From assembly GCF_018388445.1 (NCBI RefSeq), contig NZ_CP074405.1, forward strand, positions 2,790,001-2,854,000: a DNA stretch of 64,000 bases. The letters run 5' to 3'. The DNA is from Cellulomonas wangleii (GTDB taxonomy: Bacteria; Actinomycetota; Actinomycetes; Actinomycetales; Cellulomonadaceae). This document shows, one piece after another, positions 16,956 to 25,168 of this stretch. Within the stretch, counting starts at the first letter, position 1. Each line of letters opens with the position of its first letter. The notes beneath the pieces were generated by a model. It did no database searches and was not told the DNA's origin. It worked only from the letters and a program-made list of their open reading frames with translations. A program made the position numbers and the translations under genes.

Positions 16956-17275
16956 TGAGCGACGACGTGACCGCCGACGACGCCACGGGACAGGGCACCA
17001 ACGGACAGGGCACCAACGGACAGGGCACCCACGGACAGGGCACCACCCGGCCGGGCACGACGCCGGACGCGGAGCGGGGGCACCGTCCCCCGGTCCGGGT
17101 GGGCGGCGTGGTGTGGGGGCTCATCGTGGTGCTGGTCGGCGCCGGCGTCCTGCTGGTCGCCGCCGGCTACACGATCGACGTCCAGCTCGCCGTGATCGTG
17201 CTGCTCATCGCCGCGGGGGTGGGACTGATCGTGGGACCCGTGATCCAGGGCCTGCGCCGCGGCCGCACGCCGTAG
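16952..17275 (+). CDS. small membrane protein with GQGTN repeats
   Basis: The 107-residue protein starts with a polar segment of four near-identical pentapeptides (GQGTN, GQGTN, GQGTH, GQGTT) at about residues 13-32, encoded by a 15-bp tandem repeat. Two hydrophobic segments follow, VGGVVWGLIVVLVGAGVLLV and LAVIVLLIAAGVGLIVG, and then a basic tail. It overlaps the PspC gene by 4 bases, so it belongs to that envelope-stress operon. I know no specific function. Confidence 0.8.
   Translation: MMSDDVTADDATGQGTNGQGTNGQGTHGQGTTRPGTTPDAERGHRPPVRVGGVVWGLIVVLVGAGVLLVAAGYTIDVQLAVIVLLIAAGVGLIVGPVIQGLRRGRTP
16988..17047 (+). repeat. 15-bp tandem repeat, four copies, inside a coding region
   Basis: Units GGACAGGGCACCAAC at 16988-17002 and 17003-17017 are identical. 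The units at 17018-17032 and 17033-17047 differ by one or two bases. The array codes the GQGTN pentapeptides of the small membrane protein, so copy number can change without breaking the frame. Confidence 0.9.
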
Positions 17276-17319
17276 CACCGTCCCGGGGCCCGGCCTGGAG
17301 GGGGCGGTGTCCCGGGACG

Positions 17320-17360
17320 CGCGAAGGGCTGGTACCCCTGAGGGGTACCGGCCCTTCGCG
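17320..17360. terminator. bidirectional terminator between convergent genes
   Basis: CGCGAAGGGCTGGTACCCCT pairs with the following AGGGGTACCGGCCCTTCGCG over 20 bp with one G-T pair and almost no loop. It lies 45 bases after the small membrane gene and 62 bases from the end of the convergent gene at 17422. Confidence 0.9.
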
Positions 17361-17421
17361 TCTGCCGTGCGGTCCGCTCGCCGGACCGCGCGGTGCGCGA
17401 CCCGTGGAGGAAGCGGGTCGA

Positions 17422-17898
17422 TCAGACCCGCTCGACGGCCGGCGTCGCGACGGCGGGCGCCTCGACACGGACGGCGATGCGGCGCAGGGCCTCACCGGTG
17501 ATGATGAAGACGACGCCCAGGCCGAAGACCAGGAGGCCGACACCGAAGGCCACGACCGAGGTGAACAGCGAGGCCCGCAGGAAGGAGCCGTTCATGACGG
17601 ACGCACGGGCCGGGTCCTCCTTGTCGAGCTCGGCGTAGGTCTTGCCGCCCGAGCCGGCGAGCGCGTGCTTGTTGATGATGTCGGCCTGGGCCCAGGCCTC
17701 CCACGGCGTGTCGACGGTCTCGCCGCCGAACGCCGCGGCGTCCTCGGAGACGGTGATCTGCTCGGCGCGCAGGTTGGTGGACACCGCGATCCAGGTGCCG
17801 GTGCCGGCGACGGCGAAGACGGCGCCGAAGACGATGACGATGATCGCCAGAAGCTTGATGTGGGCGGGCTTCGACTGGACTGCTGCTGCGTTGGACAT
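17422..17898 (-). CDS. two-TM membrane protein, often mis-named 'LigA'
   Basis: The 158-residue protein has a hydrophobic helix at about residues 14-40 (HIKLLAIIVIVFGAVFAVAG), a 60-residue extracytoplasmic loop (LRAEQITVSEDAAAFGG, INKHALAGSGGKTYAELDKE) and a second long hydrophobic stretch at about 105-135. Close relatives are often labelled 'aromatic ring-opening dioxygenase LigA' in annotations, but nothing here resembles a dioxygenase: there is no metal ligand set and it is a membrane protein. The function is unknown. The ATG at 17898 has GGGGAGATCGAG just upstream. A near-perfect palindrome lies about 140 bases further upstream. Confidence 0.8.
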   Translation of the reverse strand: MSNAAAVQSKPAHIKLLAIIVIVFGAVFAVAGTGTWIAVSTNLRAEQITVSEDAAAFGGETVDTPWEAWAQADIINKHALAGSGGKTYAELDKEDPARASVMNGSFLRASLFTSVVAFGVGLLVFGLGVVFIITGEALRRIAVRVEAPAVATPAVERV

Positions 17899-18034
17899 CT
17901 CGATCTCCCCGATCGTCTCTGTTCCCCCACGGGACCGGATGTCCGGCCCGGTGAGCCATCTGCTCACAGGAACAGCGTCGTCCCAGGTGAGCCCCGCTCG
18001 GTGGGACTCTGGTCCCGCCCGCGCACTAGGGTAC

Positions 18035-18050
18035 TCACCCGTACGAGTGA
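18035..18050. promoter_or_regulatory. near-perfect 16-bp palindrome, candidate operator
   Basis: TCACCCGTACGAGTGA differs from a perfect palindrome at one base pair and is centred on CGTACG. It lies in the 239-base gene-free space (17899-18137) that must hold the promoter of the membrane protein at 17422-17898. Confidence 0.5.
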
Positions 18051-18137
18051 ACGGATCAGGCTACCCGGACCAAAGGCCCGGGGCGACGGTGTGACCTGCG
18101 ACGTCGCGACGTGCACGCCGCGACGGATCCCGGGGGG

Positions 18138-19262
18138 TCAGACGAGCCGGGCAGCCCGTGCGTACTGCGCGCGCGCGGCGGCCAGCACGTGGTCCCAGTC
18201 GAACGGCGGCGGCTCGGCAGCGGCGCGCTGCCGCATCGCGGCCAGCAGGTCGCGGTCCTGCACCAGCCGCACGACCGCGTCGGTCATCGCCTCGTCGTCC
18301 GCGACGAGGAACCCGTCCACCCCGTCGGTGACGAACTCCCCCACCCCGGTGCCGGCGTGCGCCAGGACCACGAGCCCGGCGGTGCGGGCCTCCAGCGCCG
18401 CGATGCCGAAGGCCTCCAGGCGCGCCGGTGCGAGGAAGACGTCGGCGTCGGCGTAGGTCGCGCGGACCTCGGGCCGGTCCAGGCGGCCCCGCAGGTCGAC
18501 GACGTCGCCCAGCCCTGCGGCGGACACCCGCGCACGCACGGCGTCGCGGGCCGGGCCGTCGCCGATCAGCGTCAGACGGACCGCACCGGCCGGCAGCCGT
18601 CGCGCGGCCCCGGCCACGACGTCGACGAGCGGCACCGCGCGCTTGCGCGGTGCGAGCCGCATCGTGGCCACGAGGCGCACCGGAGCCCCGGGGTCGAGGA
18701 CGGCGGGGCCGGCCGGCGCCCACAGCCCGGTGTCGATGCCGTTGGGCACGACGTCGACGCGGGAACCGAGCATCGTCCGGACCCGCTGCGCCGCCGCCCC
18801 GCTCACGGCGCTCAGCGCGGCGGGCAGCCGCGCCCACCGGGTGCGCCGCACGACCGGACCGGCGACCCCTGCGACGCCGTCGAGCATGCAGTGCCACGTG
18901 ATCGCCGTGGGCAGCCCCAGGCCGGTGGCCACCCGCACCCCGTCGAACGCGAACGGTGACAGGACGCCCGCGTGGACGTGCACCGCGTCGGGCCGCACCT
19001 CGCGCAGCGCCGAGCGGATCAGGCCGGGGCCCGCCAGCGGGTTGACCGGCAGGTCGAAGGGCAGGCGCGCGCCCAGCCGGTGCACGTGGACCCCGTCCTC
19101 GACGTCCACCACACCGCCGCGCTCCCCGCCGGGGCCGAGCGTCGCCGTGAGGACGTGCACCTCGTCACCCGAGCGGACCTGGTGCCGGGCGAGGTCCCCG
19201 ACCTGCGTCTCGATCCCCCCGGTGCGGGGCGCGAAGCAGTCGGAGACGTGGACGACCCGCAC
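18138..19262 (-). CDS. glycosyltransferase family 4 (GT-B fold)
   Basis: The 374-residue protein moves a sugar from a nucleotide- or lipid-linked donor to an acceptor. It starts with the glycine-rich acceptor-side loop VVHVSDCFAPRTGGIETQVGDLA. Further motifs are VHVHAGVLSPFAF, VPNGIDTGLWAP before the second domain, VRLVATMRLAPRKR, LTLIGDGPARDAVR, and the donor-binding E-x7-E segment APARLEAFGIAALEARTAG. It is soluble or peripheral, with no helix long enough to span a membrane. The specific substrate is not evident; phosphatidylinositol mannoside or exopolysaccharide synthesis are possibilities. GTG at 19262 starts the conserved region. The DUF3817 gene lies immediately upstream. Confidence 0.9.
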   Translation of the reverse strand: MRVVHVSDCFAPRTGGIETQVGDLARHQVRSGDEVHVLTATLGPGGERGGVVDVEDGVHVHRLGARLPFDLPVNPLAGPGLIRSALREVRPDAVHVHAGVLSPFAFDGVRVATGLGLPTAITWHCMLDGVAGVAGPVVRRTRWARLPAALSAVSGAAAQRVRTMLGSRVDVVPNGIDTGLWAPAGPAVLDPGAPVRLVATMRLAPRKRAVPLVDVVAGAARRLPAGAVRLTLIGDGPARDAVRARVSAAGLGDVVDLRGRLDRPEVRATYADADVFLAPARLEAFGIAALEARTAGLVVLAHAGTGVGEFVTDGVDGFLVADDEAMTDAVVRLVQDRDLLAAMRQRAAAEPPPFDWDHVLAAARAQYARAARLV

Positions 19263-19271
19263 GCCGTGCCG

Positions 19272-19691
19272 TCAGCCCTGGGGCGCGGACGCGTCGATGC
19301 GCGCCTGCGCGTCGGCGTGCACGCGACGCTCGAGGACGAACGACATGACCGGCACGACCCCCGCCGCGGCCAGCGACACCAGGCGCCCGAGCCGCCACCG
19401 CAGCGTCGACCACAGGTCGAACACCGTGACGAGGTAGACCACGTAGATCCAGCCGTGCGCGAACGCGATCCACGAGCCCAGCACCGGCAGCGCGTCGCCC
19501 TCGGCGTCGACGCCCCCGGCCTGGAACACGTACTTGAGCAGCATCTCGACGCACAGCAGCAGCAGCATCGACCCGGTGATCCACGCCATGACCCGGTAGC
19601 GGGTCAGGGAGCCGCGGGCCCTGCGCGCCCACGCGGCGGCGTCGGGCACCCCCGGGCTGGTCGTCGGTGTGCTCGTCGGTCCGGTGCTCAC
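19272..19691 (-). CDS. DUF3817 integral membrane protein
   Basis: The 139-residue protein has a polar Thr/Ser/Pro start and three hydrophobic segments typical of DUF3817: YRVMAWITGSMLLLLCVEMLLKY, then WIAFAHGWIYVVYLVTVFDLW with the family's conserved His-Gly, and LVSLAAAGVVPVMSFVLERRV. The function is unknown. GTG at 19691 is chosen because no Met precedes the first helix by a sensible distance. The stop is only 9 bases before the glycosyltransferase start, and guaA ends 56 bases upstream, so the three genes may be cotranscribed. Confidence 0.88.
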   Translation of the reverse strand: MSTGPTSTPTTSPGVPDAAAWARRARGSLTRYRVMAWITGSMLLLLCVEMLLKYVFQAGGVDAEGDALPVLGSWIAFAHGWIYVVYLVTVFDLWSTLRWRLGRLVSLAAAGVVPVMSFVLERRVHADAQARIDASAPQG

Positions 19692-19747
19692 GCTCGTCCT
19701 CTCGTCGTCCGTCGGGTCGCCGGCGGCCGCGTCCGCGGCCGGCCCGC

Positions 19748-21364
19748 TCACTCCCACTCGATCGTGCCCGGCGGCTTGCTCGTCACGTCGAGCACGACGC
19801 GGTTGACCTCGGGGACCTCGTTGGTGATGCGCGTGGAGATGGTGGCCAGCACGTCGTACGGCAGGCGGGTCCAGTCGGCCGTCATCGCGTCCTCGGACGA
19901 CACGGGGCGCAGCACGACCGGGTGCCCGTAGGTGCGACCGTCGCCCTGCACGCCGACGGACCGCACGTCGGCCAGCAGCACCACCGGGCACTGCCAGATC
20001 TCGCGGTCCAGCCCGGCACGCGTCAGCTCCTCGCGCGCGATGGCGTCGGCCGCGCGCAGCGTCGTCAGGCGCTCCGCGGTGACCTCGCCGACGATCCGGA
20101 TGCCCAGGCCGGGGCCGGGGAACGGCTGGCGCCACACGATGCCCTCGGGCACGCCGAGCTCCAGGCCCACCGCGCGCACCTCGTCCTTGAACAGCGTGCG
20201 CAGCGGCTCGACGAGCTCGAACTGCAGGTCGTCCGGGAGCCCTCCGACGTTGTGGTGCGACTTGATGTTGGCCGCGCCCTCGCCGCCGCCGGACTCCACG
20301 ACGTCCGGGTAGAGCGTGCCCTGCACGAGGAACTTCACGGTCTCGCCGTGCGCGCCGGCGTCCTCGACGACCTCGCGCGCCGCGTCCTCGAAGACGCGGA
20401 TGAACTCGCGGCCGATGATCTTGCGCTTGGTCTCGGGGTCGGTGTGCCCCGCGAGGGCGGTGACGAAGCGCTCGCGCGCGTCGACGACCTTGAGCTGCAC
20501 GCCCGTGGCGTCGACGAAGTCCTTCTCGACCTGCTCGGCCTCGCCCTCGCGCAGCAGCCCGTGGTCGACGAACACGCACGTGAGCTGGTCCCCCACGGCG
20601 CGCTGCACGAGCGCGGCCGCGACGGACGAGTCCACCCCGCCGGACAGCCCGCAGATGACCCGGGCGTCGCCCACCTGGGCGCGGATGCGCTCGACCTGCT
20701 CGGCCACCACGTTGCCCGGGTTCCAGTCGGGGGTGATCCCGGCACCGCGGTACAGGAAGTTCTCCAGCGCCTTCTGCCCGAGCGGCGAGTGCTTCACCTC
20801 GGGGTGCCACTGCACGCCGTACAGGCGCCGCTCGCGGTCCTCGAACGCCGCGACGGGGCTGCCGGCGCTCGTCGCGAGCACCTCGAAGCCCTCCGGCGCG
20901 GCGTGCACGGCGTCGCCGTGGCTCATCCACACGGTCTGCTGCTCGGGGCTGCCGTCCAGCACGGTGCCCGGCTCGGTGATCTCCACCGCTGTGCCGCCGT
21001 ACTCGCGCTGCCCCGTCTGCGCGACCGTGCCGCCCAGCGCCTGGGCCATCGCCTGGAAGCCGTAGCAGATGCCCAGGACCGGGACGCCGGCCTCGAACAG
21101 CTCGGGGCCGACGAACGGCGCCCCCGTCGCGTAGACCGACGACGGGCCGCCGGACAGGATGATGGCCGCCGGGTCCTTGGCGAGCATCTGCTCGACCGTC
21201 GCCGTGTGCGGCACGATCTCGGAGTACACGTTCGCCTCGCGCACGCGCCGCGCGATCAGCTGCGCGTACTGGGCGCCGAAGTCGACCACGAGGACCGGCC
21301 GGTGCGTCGTGGGCGAGGTGCTCGTGGGCGAGGGGGTCGTGGCGGGCTCGGGCGTCTGCGTCAC
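19748..21364 (-). CDS. guaA: GMP synthase (glutamine-hydrolysing)
   Basis: GuaA converts XMP to GMP using glutamine. The 538-residue protein has a class I glutamine amidotransferase domain: [21 protein letters not shown] at the start, the nucleophilic Cys in [12 protein letters not shown], and the His/Glu pair in [11 protein letters not shown]. The ATP pyrophosphatase domain follows, with [17 protein letters not shown]. The C-terminal dimerisation domain holds [15 protein letters not shown], and the protein ends in [11 protein letters not shown], the standard ending. GTG at 21364 follows a gap of 74 bases from the pilin-like cassette upstream. The guaB3 gene is at the far right of this window, not adjacent. 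Confidence 0.97.
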   Translation of the reverse strand: MTQTPEPATTPSPTSTSPTTHRPVLVVDFGAQYAQLIARRVREANVYSEIVPHTATVEQMLAKDPAAIILSGGPSSVYATGAPFVGPELFEAGVPVLGICYGFQAMAQALGGTVAQTGQREYGGTAVEITEPGTVLDGSPEQQTVWMSHGDAVHAAPEGFEVLATSAGSPVAAFEDRERRLYGVQWHPEVKHSPLGQKALENFLYRGAGITPDWNPGNVVAEQVERIRAQVGDARVICGLSGGVDSSVAAALVQRAVGDQLTCVFVDHGLLREGEAEQVEKDFVDATGVQLKVVDARERFVTALAGHTDPETKRKIIGREFIRVFEDAAREVVEDAGAHGETVKFLVQGTLYPDVVESGGGEGAANIKSHHNVGGLPDDLQFELVEPLRTLFKDEVRAVGLELGVPEGIVWRQPFPGPGLGIRIVGEVTAERLTTLRAADAIAREELTRAGLDREIWQCPVVLLADVRSVGVQGDGRTYGHPVVLRPVSSEDAMTADWTRLPYDVLATISTRITNEVPEVNRVVLDVTSKPPGTIEWE

Positions 21365-21438
21365 GAGGCCAGCCTAGTCGGCGGTGGCACGCCCCCCGGG
21401 CCGTCGGCACCCGTCGTGACGACGGCCACGGGCGGACG

Positions 21439-21993
21439 TCACGCGCGCGCGCCGTCCCCAGCGCGCAGCGCGCGGCGGGTCACCCAGCCGAGCAGGAGGA
21501 GCACCGGGCCCACGAGGACGAGCACCCCGCCGAAGCCGGAGCTGCTGCGCGGTCCGCCCGGGTCCGCCGACACCGCGACCTCGGTGAGGTCACCGCCGCT
21601 GCAGGTGACGTCCGCCGCTGCGGCGGTCCCCCCGGTCAGCGCGAGCAGCGTCCACTCCCCCGTCCCCCCGGCGTCCCGGACGGTCGCGGGCCGTCCCTCG
21701 GTGCTGCCGACGGGCAGCGTCGCGACCTCCTGCCCGGAGGACCGGGCGGTGGTGCACGTGACCCCCTCCGCCGACGGCCGGCCCCAGACCGCGGTGTCGC
21801 GTCCCGACGGCAGCAGCTCCACCGCGGAGCCCGCGGCACCGGTGCGCCACATCTCCACCGGCCGCTGGGCGCCCGGCCCGGTACCGGTGACCAGCAGCAC
21901 GCCCATGACGAGCACGAACGGCCCGCCGAGCAGCGCGACCCAGGACCACAGGTGAGCCGTACGCCGCAGGTTGCGGCGTGTGAAGACGGCCAC
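21439..21993 (-). CDS. two-TM protein closing pilin-like cassette 2
   Basis: The 184-residue protein has a basic start (VAVFTRRNLRRTAHLW), a helix at about residues 14-40 (LLGGPFVLVMGVLLVTG), an extracytoplasmic domain of about 105 residues with exactly two cysteines (VTCTTARSSG and DVTCSGGDL), and a second helix near the C-terminus (GGVLVLVGPVLLLLGW). It begins two bases after the stop of the upstream lipoprotein gene, so it is the last gene of the cassette with the pilin-like protein at 22616. I do not recognise the family. Confidence 0.75.
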   Translation of the reverse strand: MAVFTRRNLRRTAHLWSWVALLGGPFVLVMGVLLVTGTGPGAQRPVEMWRTGAAGSAVELLPSGRDTAVWGRPSAEGVTCTTARSSGQEVATLPVGSTEGRPATVRDAGGTGEWTLLALTGGTAAAADVTCSGGDLTEVAVSADPGGPRSSSGFGGVLVLVGPVLLLLGWVTRRALRAGDGARA

Positions 21994-21995
21994 CG

Positions 21996-22559
21996 TCAGC
22001 CGACCGTCACGGACGCGAGCACGTCGTGCGCGCCCGACTCGTCGAACGTGTCCGCCGGCGCGACGACCGCGACGATCGCCTGCGCGTCGTCCTCGAGGTC
22101 GACCACGAGGTACTCGTAGCGCATCTCGACGTCCTCGCTGCCGACCGTGACCGTCGCCCGGTAGCCGATCCACCCGGCCGCCTCCGCGCCCGGCCACGTC
22201 AGCTCGGCCTGCTCGACGTCCTCGGCGCCGACGCTCGCGTCGCCGACCGAGCCCAGGTTCTCGATCGCAGCCGCCGCGTCACGCGTCCGCTGCGACGTGA
22301 CCGACGTGTGGACCCCGGTGCCGGGACCCTCGCCGGCGGCGCGCAGCGCGAACGCCTCGTCCGCCCGGTCGCCGGGCTGGGTCTCGAACTCCTCCCAGTC
22401 CGCCGGGGCCGCGAGGGTCACGGGACCCATCGCGTGCGACTCCCACCCCGCCGGGGGGTCGGCGGGGACGAGCGGTGCGCCCGTGCTCGCCTCGGACGTC
22501 CCGCACGCGGCGAGGACGAGCGGCAGGATCGCGAGCGCGAGCACGCGGGGGGACTTCAC
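21996..22559 (-). CDS. lipoprotein of pilin-like cassette 2 (PsbP/LpqN-like look)
   Basis: The 187-residue precursor has a lipobox signal (LALAILPLVLAACGTSE), giving a lipid-anchored extracytoplasmic protein. The mature start PPAGWESHAMGPVTLAAPADWEEF has the 'GW...P.DW' pattern seen in PsbP/LpqN-type lipoproteins. The same pattern occurs in the lipoprotein of the other cassette (24628): TPEGWQRVES and FAVPEDWVEA. So the two are probably paralogues, which supports duplication of the whole cassette. GTG at 22559 has GGAGG five bases upstream. It lies 56 bases behind the large pilin-like gene. Confidence 0.8.
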   Translation of the reverse strand: MKSPRVLALAILPLVLAACGTSEASTGAPLVPADPPAGWESHAMGPVTLAAPADWEEFETQPGDRADEAFALRAAGEGPGTGVHTSVTSQRTRDAAAAIENLGSVGDASVGAEDVEQAELTWPGAEAAGWIGYRATVTVGSEDVEMRYEYLVVDLEDDAQAIVAVVAPADTFDESGAHDVLASVTVG

Positions 22560-22615
22560 AAGGACCTCCAGGGGATGGTGGGGCCGGGTCGAGCCGGCGC
22601 CGTGACCGACGAGCA

Positions 22616-24022
22616 TCACACCACGCACTCGGCGCGATCGACCATGCCGGTGCCGTCGAAGTACCGGTAGCCCGTCGTGGAACGCCCGCTCTCGATGCTC
22701 TCGATGGCCAGGCCGAGCTCGAGGCCGACCTTGCCCTGGGCGTTGACGCCGTCCTCGTTCTCCCACTGCGTGTACGTCTGCTCGTAGATGTACCCGCGGT
22801 CGGCCGCCGCCTCACCCAGCTCCCGGCCGAGCGCGACGGGGTCGAACCTGTCGAGCAGGGTCTGCGGCAGGTCGACGGAGTCGGTGATGCCCGGGTAGTA
22901 CGGCAGGCCGGCGGCGTGCATGACGCGGGTCGCCAGGCGGCGGTCGGCGGTCGTCTCCAGCGGGATCTCCACGACCCGCTCGGTGTAGCTCGGGTCGCCG
23001 TCGATGCCTCCCGGACCGGAGTAGCTGTTGTCACCGACCGGGTTCCACATCGTGACGCTGCGGATCCGCAACGCCACGGGGTTCCCGTCCTCGTCGCGGT
23101 CGACCTCCATGACGGCGGCCATCGAGCCGTCGAGCGTGAACTGCTGGTAGATGTCGTAGCCGGACGCGGTCACGCCGTGGCCCTGCAGCCCGCCGCCGAT
23201 GCCCATGTCGGCACGCAGGTAGTCGGTCGACGTGCCGTCCTTGCGGTGCGTGCGGCCGACGTAGGCCTCGAGGAACGCCTCGGCGCCCGCCGAGCCGATG
23301 ATCGCGTTGGCGCCCGCGGACGCCTCACCCTCGACACCGCCCTCGACGAACCACTCGTCCGGGTCGAGCTGCTCGTACTCGTTGCTGCCGCCGAGCTCCT
23401 CGTTGAGCCAGTCGACGCCGTCGCGCAGGGGGTTGTCGTCCCCGAACCACAGGTCCTTGGTCTCGTCGTTGCGCTTGTGGTCCAGCACGCGCCGGGCCTC
23501 GTCCGCCGAGTGCACGATGTACGACTCGCCGCCGCCGACGACCAGGGCCGCGCTCGCGTCGGCGGTCGCGCCCAGGCCGTAGGACTGCCCGTCGTTCGTC
23601 ACGCTCACGTCGAACCCGACGCCGACGCCGATCCCGAGGCCGCCCTCCCGGGCGCGCGTCAGCCGGTACGTCCCGTCACCGAGCTGCTCGATGACCCACT
23701 GCTCACCGCCCTCGACCGTGACGACGACCGTCACGGACGCGTTGTCCTCCTGGCCGTGCGAGGACACGACGCACTCCTCCGGCGGGACGTAGTCCTCGGC
23801 GTCGCGGCCGGGGGTGGGGTCGCAGCCGCCACCCTGCCCGAAGGCCTCCATGATGCGGCAGAGCGCCGCCGACGCCTGGTCGGCGGGCCGCATCGACGTC
23901 AGCGACAGGACCACCGCGGTGATGAGCACCGCGGCGATCGTGATGATGCCGATGTACTCCAGCGTGCCGATGCCCGCGTCGCCCTGCAGGGCGCGCTCGC
24001 GCGCCGTCCGCCACCGCCTCAT
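22616..24022 (-). CDS. large prepilin-like secreted protein B
   Basis: This 468-residue protein has a Flp-type class III leader, not a Sec signal: ARERALQGDAG/IGTLEYIGI, cleaved after Gly17 in the G/XXXXEY pattern, then a 20-residue helix. The 71-residue Flp pilin at 29837 has the same leader (G/QGTIEY). Behind it lies a domain of about 420 residues, acidic and Gly-rich. The four cysteines (residues 55, 67, 84 and 466) match those of the paralogue at 25627, including LCR, GGCD and the one next to the C-terminus. Start: ATG at 24022, overlapping the upstream membrane gene by 4 bases. No known domain is recognised. It is probably a surface-exposed pseudopilin. Confidence 0.82.
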   Translation of the reverse strand: MRRWRTARERALQGDAGIGTLEYIGIITIAAVLITAVVLSLTSMRPADQASAALCRIMEAFGQGGGCDPTPGRDAEDYVPPEECVVSSHGQEDNASVTVVVTVEGGEQWVIEQLGDGTYRLTRAREGGLGIGVGVGFDVSVTNDGQSYGLGATADASAALVVGGGESYIVHSADEARRVLDHKRNDETKDLWFGDDNPLRDGVDWLNEELGGSNEYEQLDPDEWFVEGGVEGEASAGANAIIGSAGAEAFLEAYVGRTHRKDGTSTDYLRADMGIGGGLQGHGVTASGYDIYQQFTLDGSMAAVMEVDRDEDGNPVALRIRSVTMWNPVGDNSYSGPGGIDGDPSYTERVVEIPLETTADRRLATRVMHAAGLPYYPGITDSVDLPQTLLDRFDPVALGRELGEAAADRGYIYEQTYTQWENEDGVNAQGKVGLELGLAIESIESGRSTTGYRYFDGTGMVDRAECVV

Positions 24023-24423
24023 CGCCCGTACCCCGTCACTCGCTCGTGCGACCGTGCGCGCACGGTCGCCACCGTCCCCAGCACGACCACCAGCCACCCC
24101 ACCAGGTCCACCAGGAGCGTCCCGACGCCCGCCGGCAGCACCAGCTGCCCGACGAACGTGCGCGCCGCCCACGTGAACGGGTCGGCCAGGAAGCCGACGA
24201 GCGCCGCGACGGCGACAGCGACGGCGGCCCGCGGCGTCACGTCGACGCCCTGCAGCCCGCGCCACGTGACGACGACCAGCACGAGAGCGACCAGCAGCGC
24301 CTTGAGCACCAGGGCCGGCACCGTCGGGAGGCCCGACAGCGCGATCACCCCCGCCGCCAAGGACACCGCCGCCGCACCGGCCGCGTACGCCGCGGCCATG
24401 ACCGCGAGCCGGACCACCGTCAC
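24019..24423 (-). CDS. four-helix membrane protein of pilin-like cassette 2
   Basis: The 134-residue protein has about four hydrophobic segments: residues 5-30, 37-55 (ALVLKALLVALVLVVVTW), 68-84 and 98-122 (GVGTLLVDLVGWLVVVLG). It ends with a basic tail (RARSHERVTGYGR). GTG at 24423 has GGAGG eight bases upstream. Its stop overlaps the ATG of the large pilin-like gene by 4 bases, so the two are made together; an assembly or export partner is a reasonable guess. A similar four-helix protein (25169) accompanies the other pilin-like gene. No family is recognised. Confidence 0.75.
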   Translation of the reverse strand: MTVVRLAVMAAAYAAGAAAVSLAAGVIALSGLPTVPALVLKALLVALVLVVVTWRGLQGVDVTPRAAVAVAVAALVGFLADPFTWAARTFVGQLVLPAGVGTLLVDLVGWLVVVLGTVATVRARSHERVTGYGR

Positions 24424-24594
24424 CGCGCACCTCCAGGTCGATCCGCGACGTCGGTGCGTCGCAGCGACGCAAGTCTGACCGGCGGCGCACCGTCGGCGGT
24501 GGGGCCAGGGGTCCGTTCCGACGCGGCAGGCCTGGGTCGTCGGGCCCACCGGCGCACCCGGCCGATGTCCCTGGACGCGGCGGTGGACGCGACG

Positions 24595-24639
24595 GCGGAG
24601 GGCGTCAGCCCTCGGCTGCGGAGGGCGTCAGCCCTCGGC
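24595..24639 (-). terminator. two tandem identical hairpins ending cassette 1
   Basis: A 22-bp segment occurs twice, at 24595-24616 and 24618-24639. Each copy contains GAGGGC-GTCA-GCCCTC, a perfect 6-bp stem with a 4-base loop. The loop of the right copy holds the stop codon of the lipoprotein gene (24628-24630). The arrangement probably ends transcription of cassette 1. The rest of the space to 24423 has no gene. Confidence 0.65.
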
Positions 24640-25167
24640 GCCCGCCCGCACCGCGATGCTCGACTCGATGCCGGCGACGATCTCGTCCGGCAGGTCGCGC
24701 CCGGTGAGCTGCAGCCCGACGGTCGTCCCCGACTCGGGGTCCGCCGCCGCCCAGAAGACGCCGCTCACGTCGTCGTAGGTGAAGTCGTTGCGCTGCACCT
24801 CGAGCGTCGCGGTGTCCACGGGCGTCGACATGCCGGTCGAGCCGTAGCCCCAGCCCCCGACCTGCGCACCCGCGACGAACGTGTCCAGGCCACGCTGCGC
24901 ACCGTCCTGGCCGAGCGCGGGCGCGCCGACCAGCAGGAGCGAGTCCGGGCCCAGCTCGCTGCTGTCGGCCCAGCCCACGCTCCACAGGTCGTCGGACTGC
25001 GCCGCCTCGACCCAGTCCTCGGGGACGGCGAACGACAGGGCGCCCGACTCGACGCGCTGCCAGCCCTCGGGGGTCGTCGGGGCGCTCTCGCCGGCGTCCG
25101 AGCACCCGGTCAGACCGGCGGCGAGCACCGCTCCGAGGACGAGTGCCGGCACGGGACGACGGGACAC
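24628..25167 (-). CDS. lipoprotein of pilin-like cassette 1 (PsbP/LpqN-like look)
   Basis: The 179-residue precursor begins with a lipobox signal peptide (ALVLGAVLAAGLTGCSD). The mature part starts TTPEGWQRVESGALSFAVPEDW, the same 'GW...P.DW' pattern as the lipoprotein of cassette 2. LDTFVAGAQVGGWGYGST and GVFWAAADPESGTTVGLQL follow. The protein is anchored outside the membrane and has no enzyme motif. GTG at 25167 follows the upstream stop by one base (TGA C GTG) and has GGAGG just before. Its stop codon lies in a hairpin loop. Confidence 0.8.
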   Translation of the reverse strand: MSRRPVPALVLGAVLAAGLTGCSDAGESAPTTPEGWQRVESGALSFAVPEDWVEAAQSDDLWSVGWADSSELGPDSLLLVGAPALGQDGAQRGLDTFVAGAQVGGWGYGSTGMSTPVDTATLEVQRNDFTYDDVSGVFWAAADPESGTTVGLQLTGRDLPDEIVAGIESSIAVRAGAEG

Positions 25168-25168
25168 G

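Noticed and set aside
14087..17275. A 1062-codon plus-strand open frame
   Set aside because: It crosses antisense through the kinase and then runs out of frame through the PspC gene; only its last 107 codons, from 16952, are real.
17422..17898. Name 'aromatic ring-opening dioxygenase LigA'
   Set aside because: Relatives carry this label in annotations, but this is a two-helix membrane protein without metal ligands or dioxygenase motifs.
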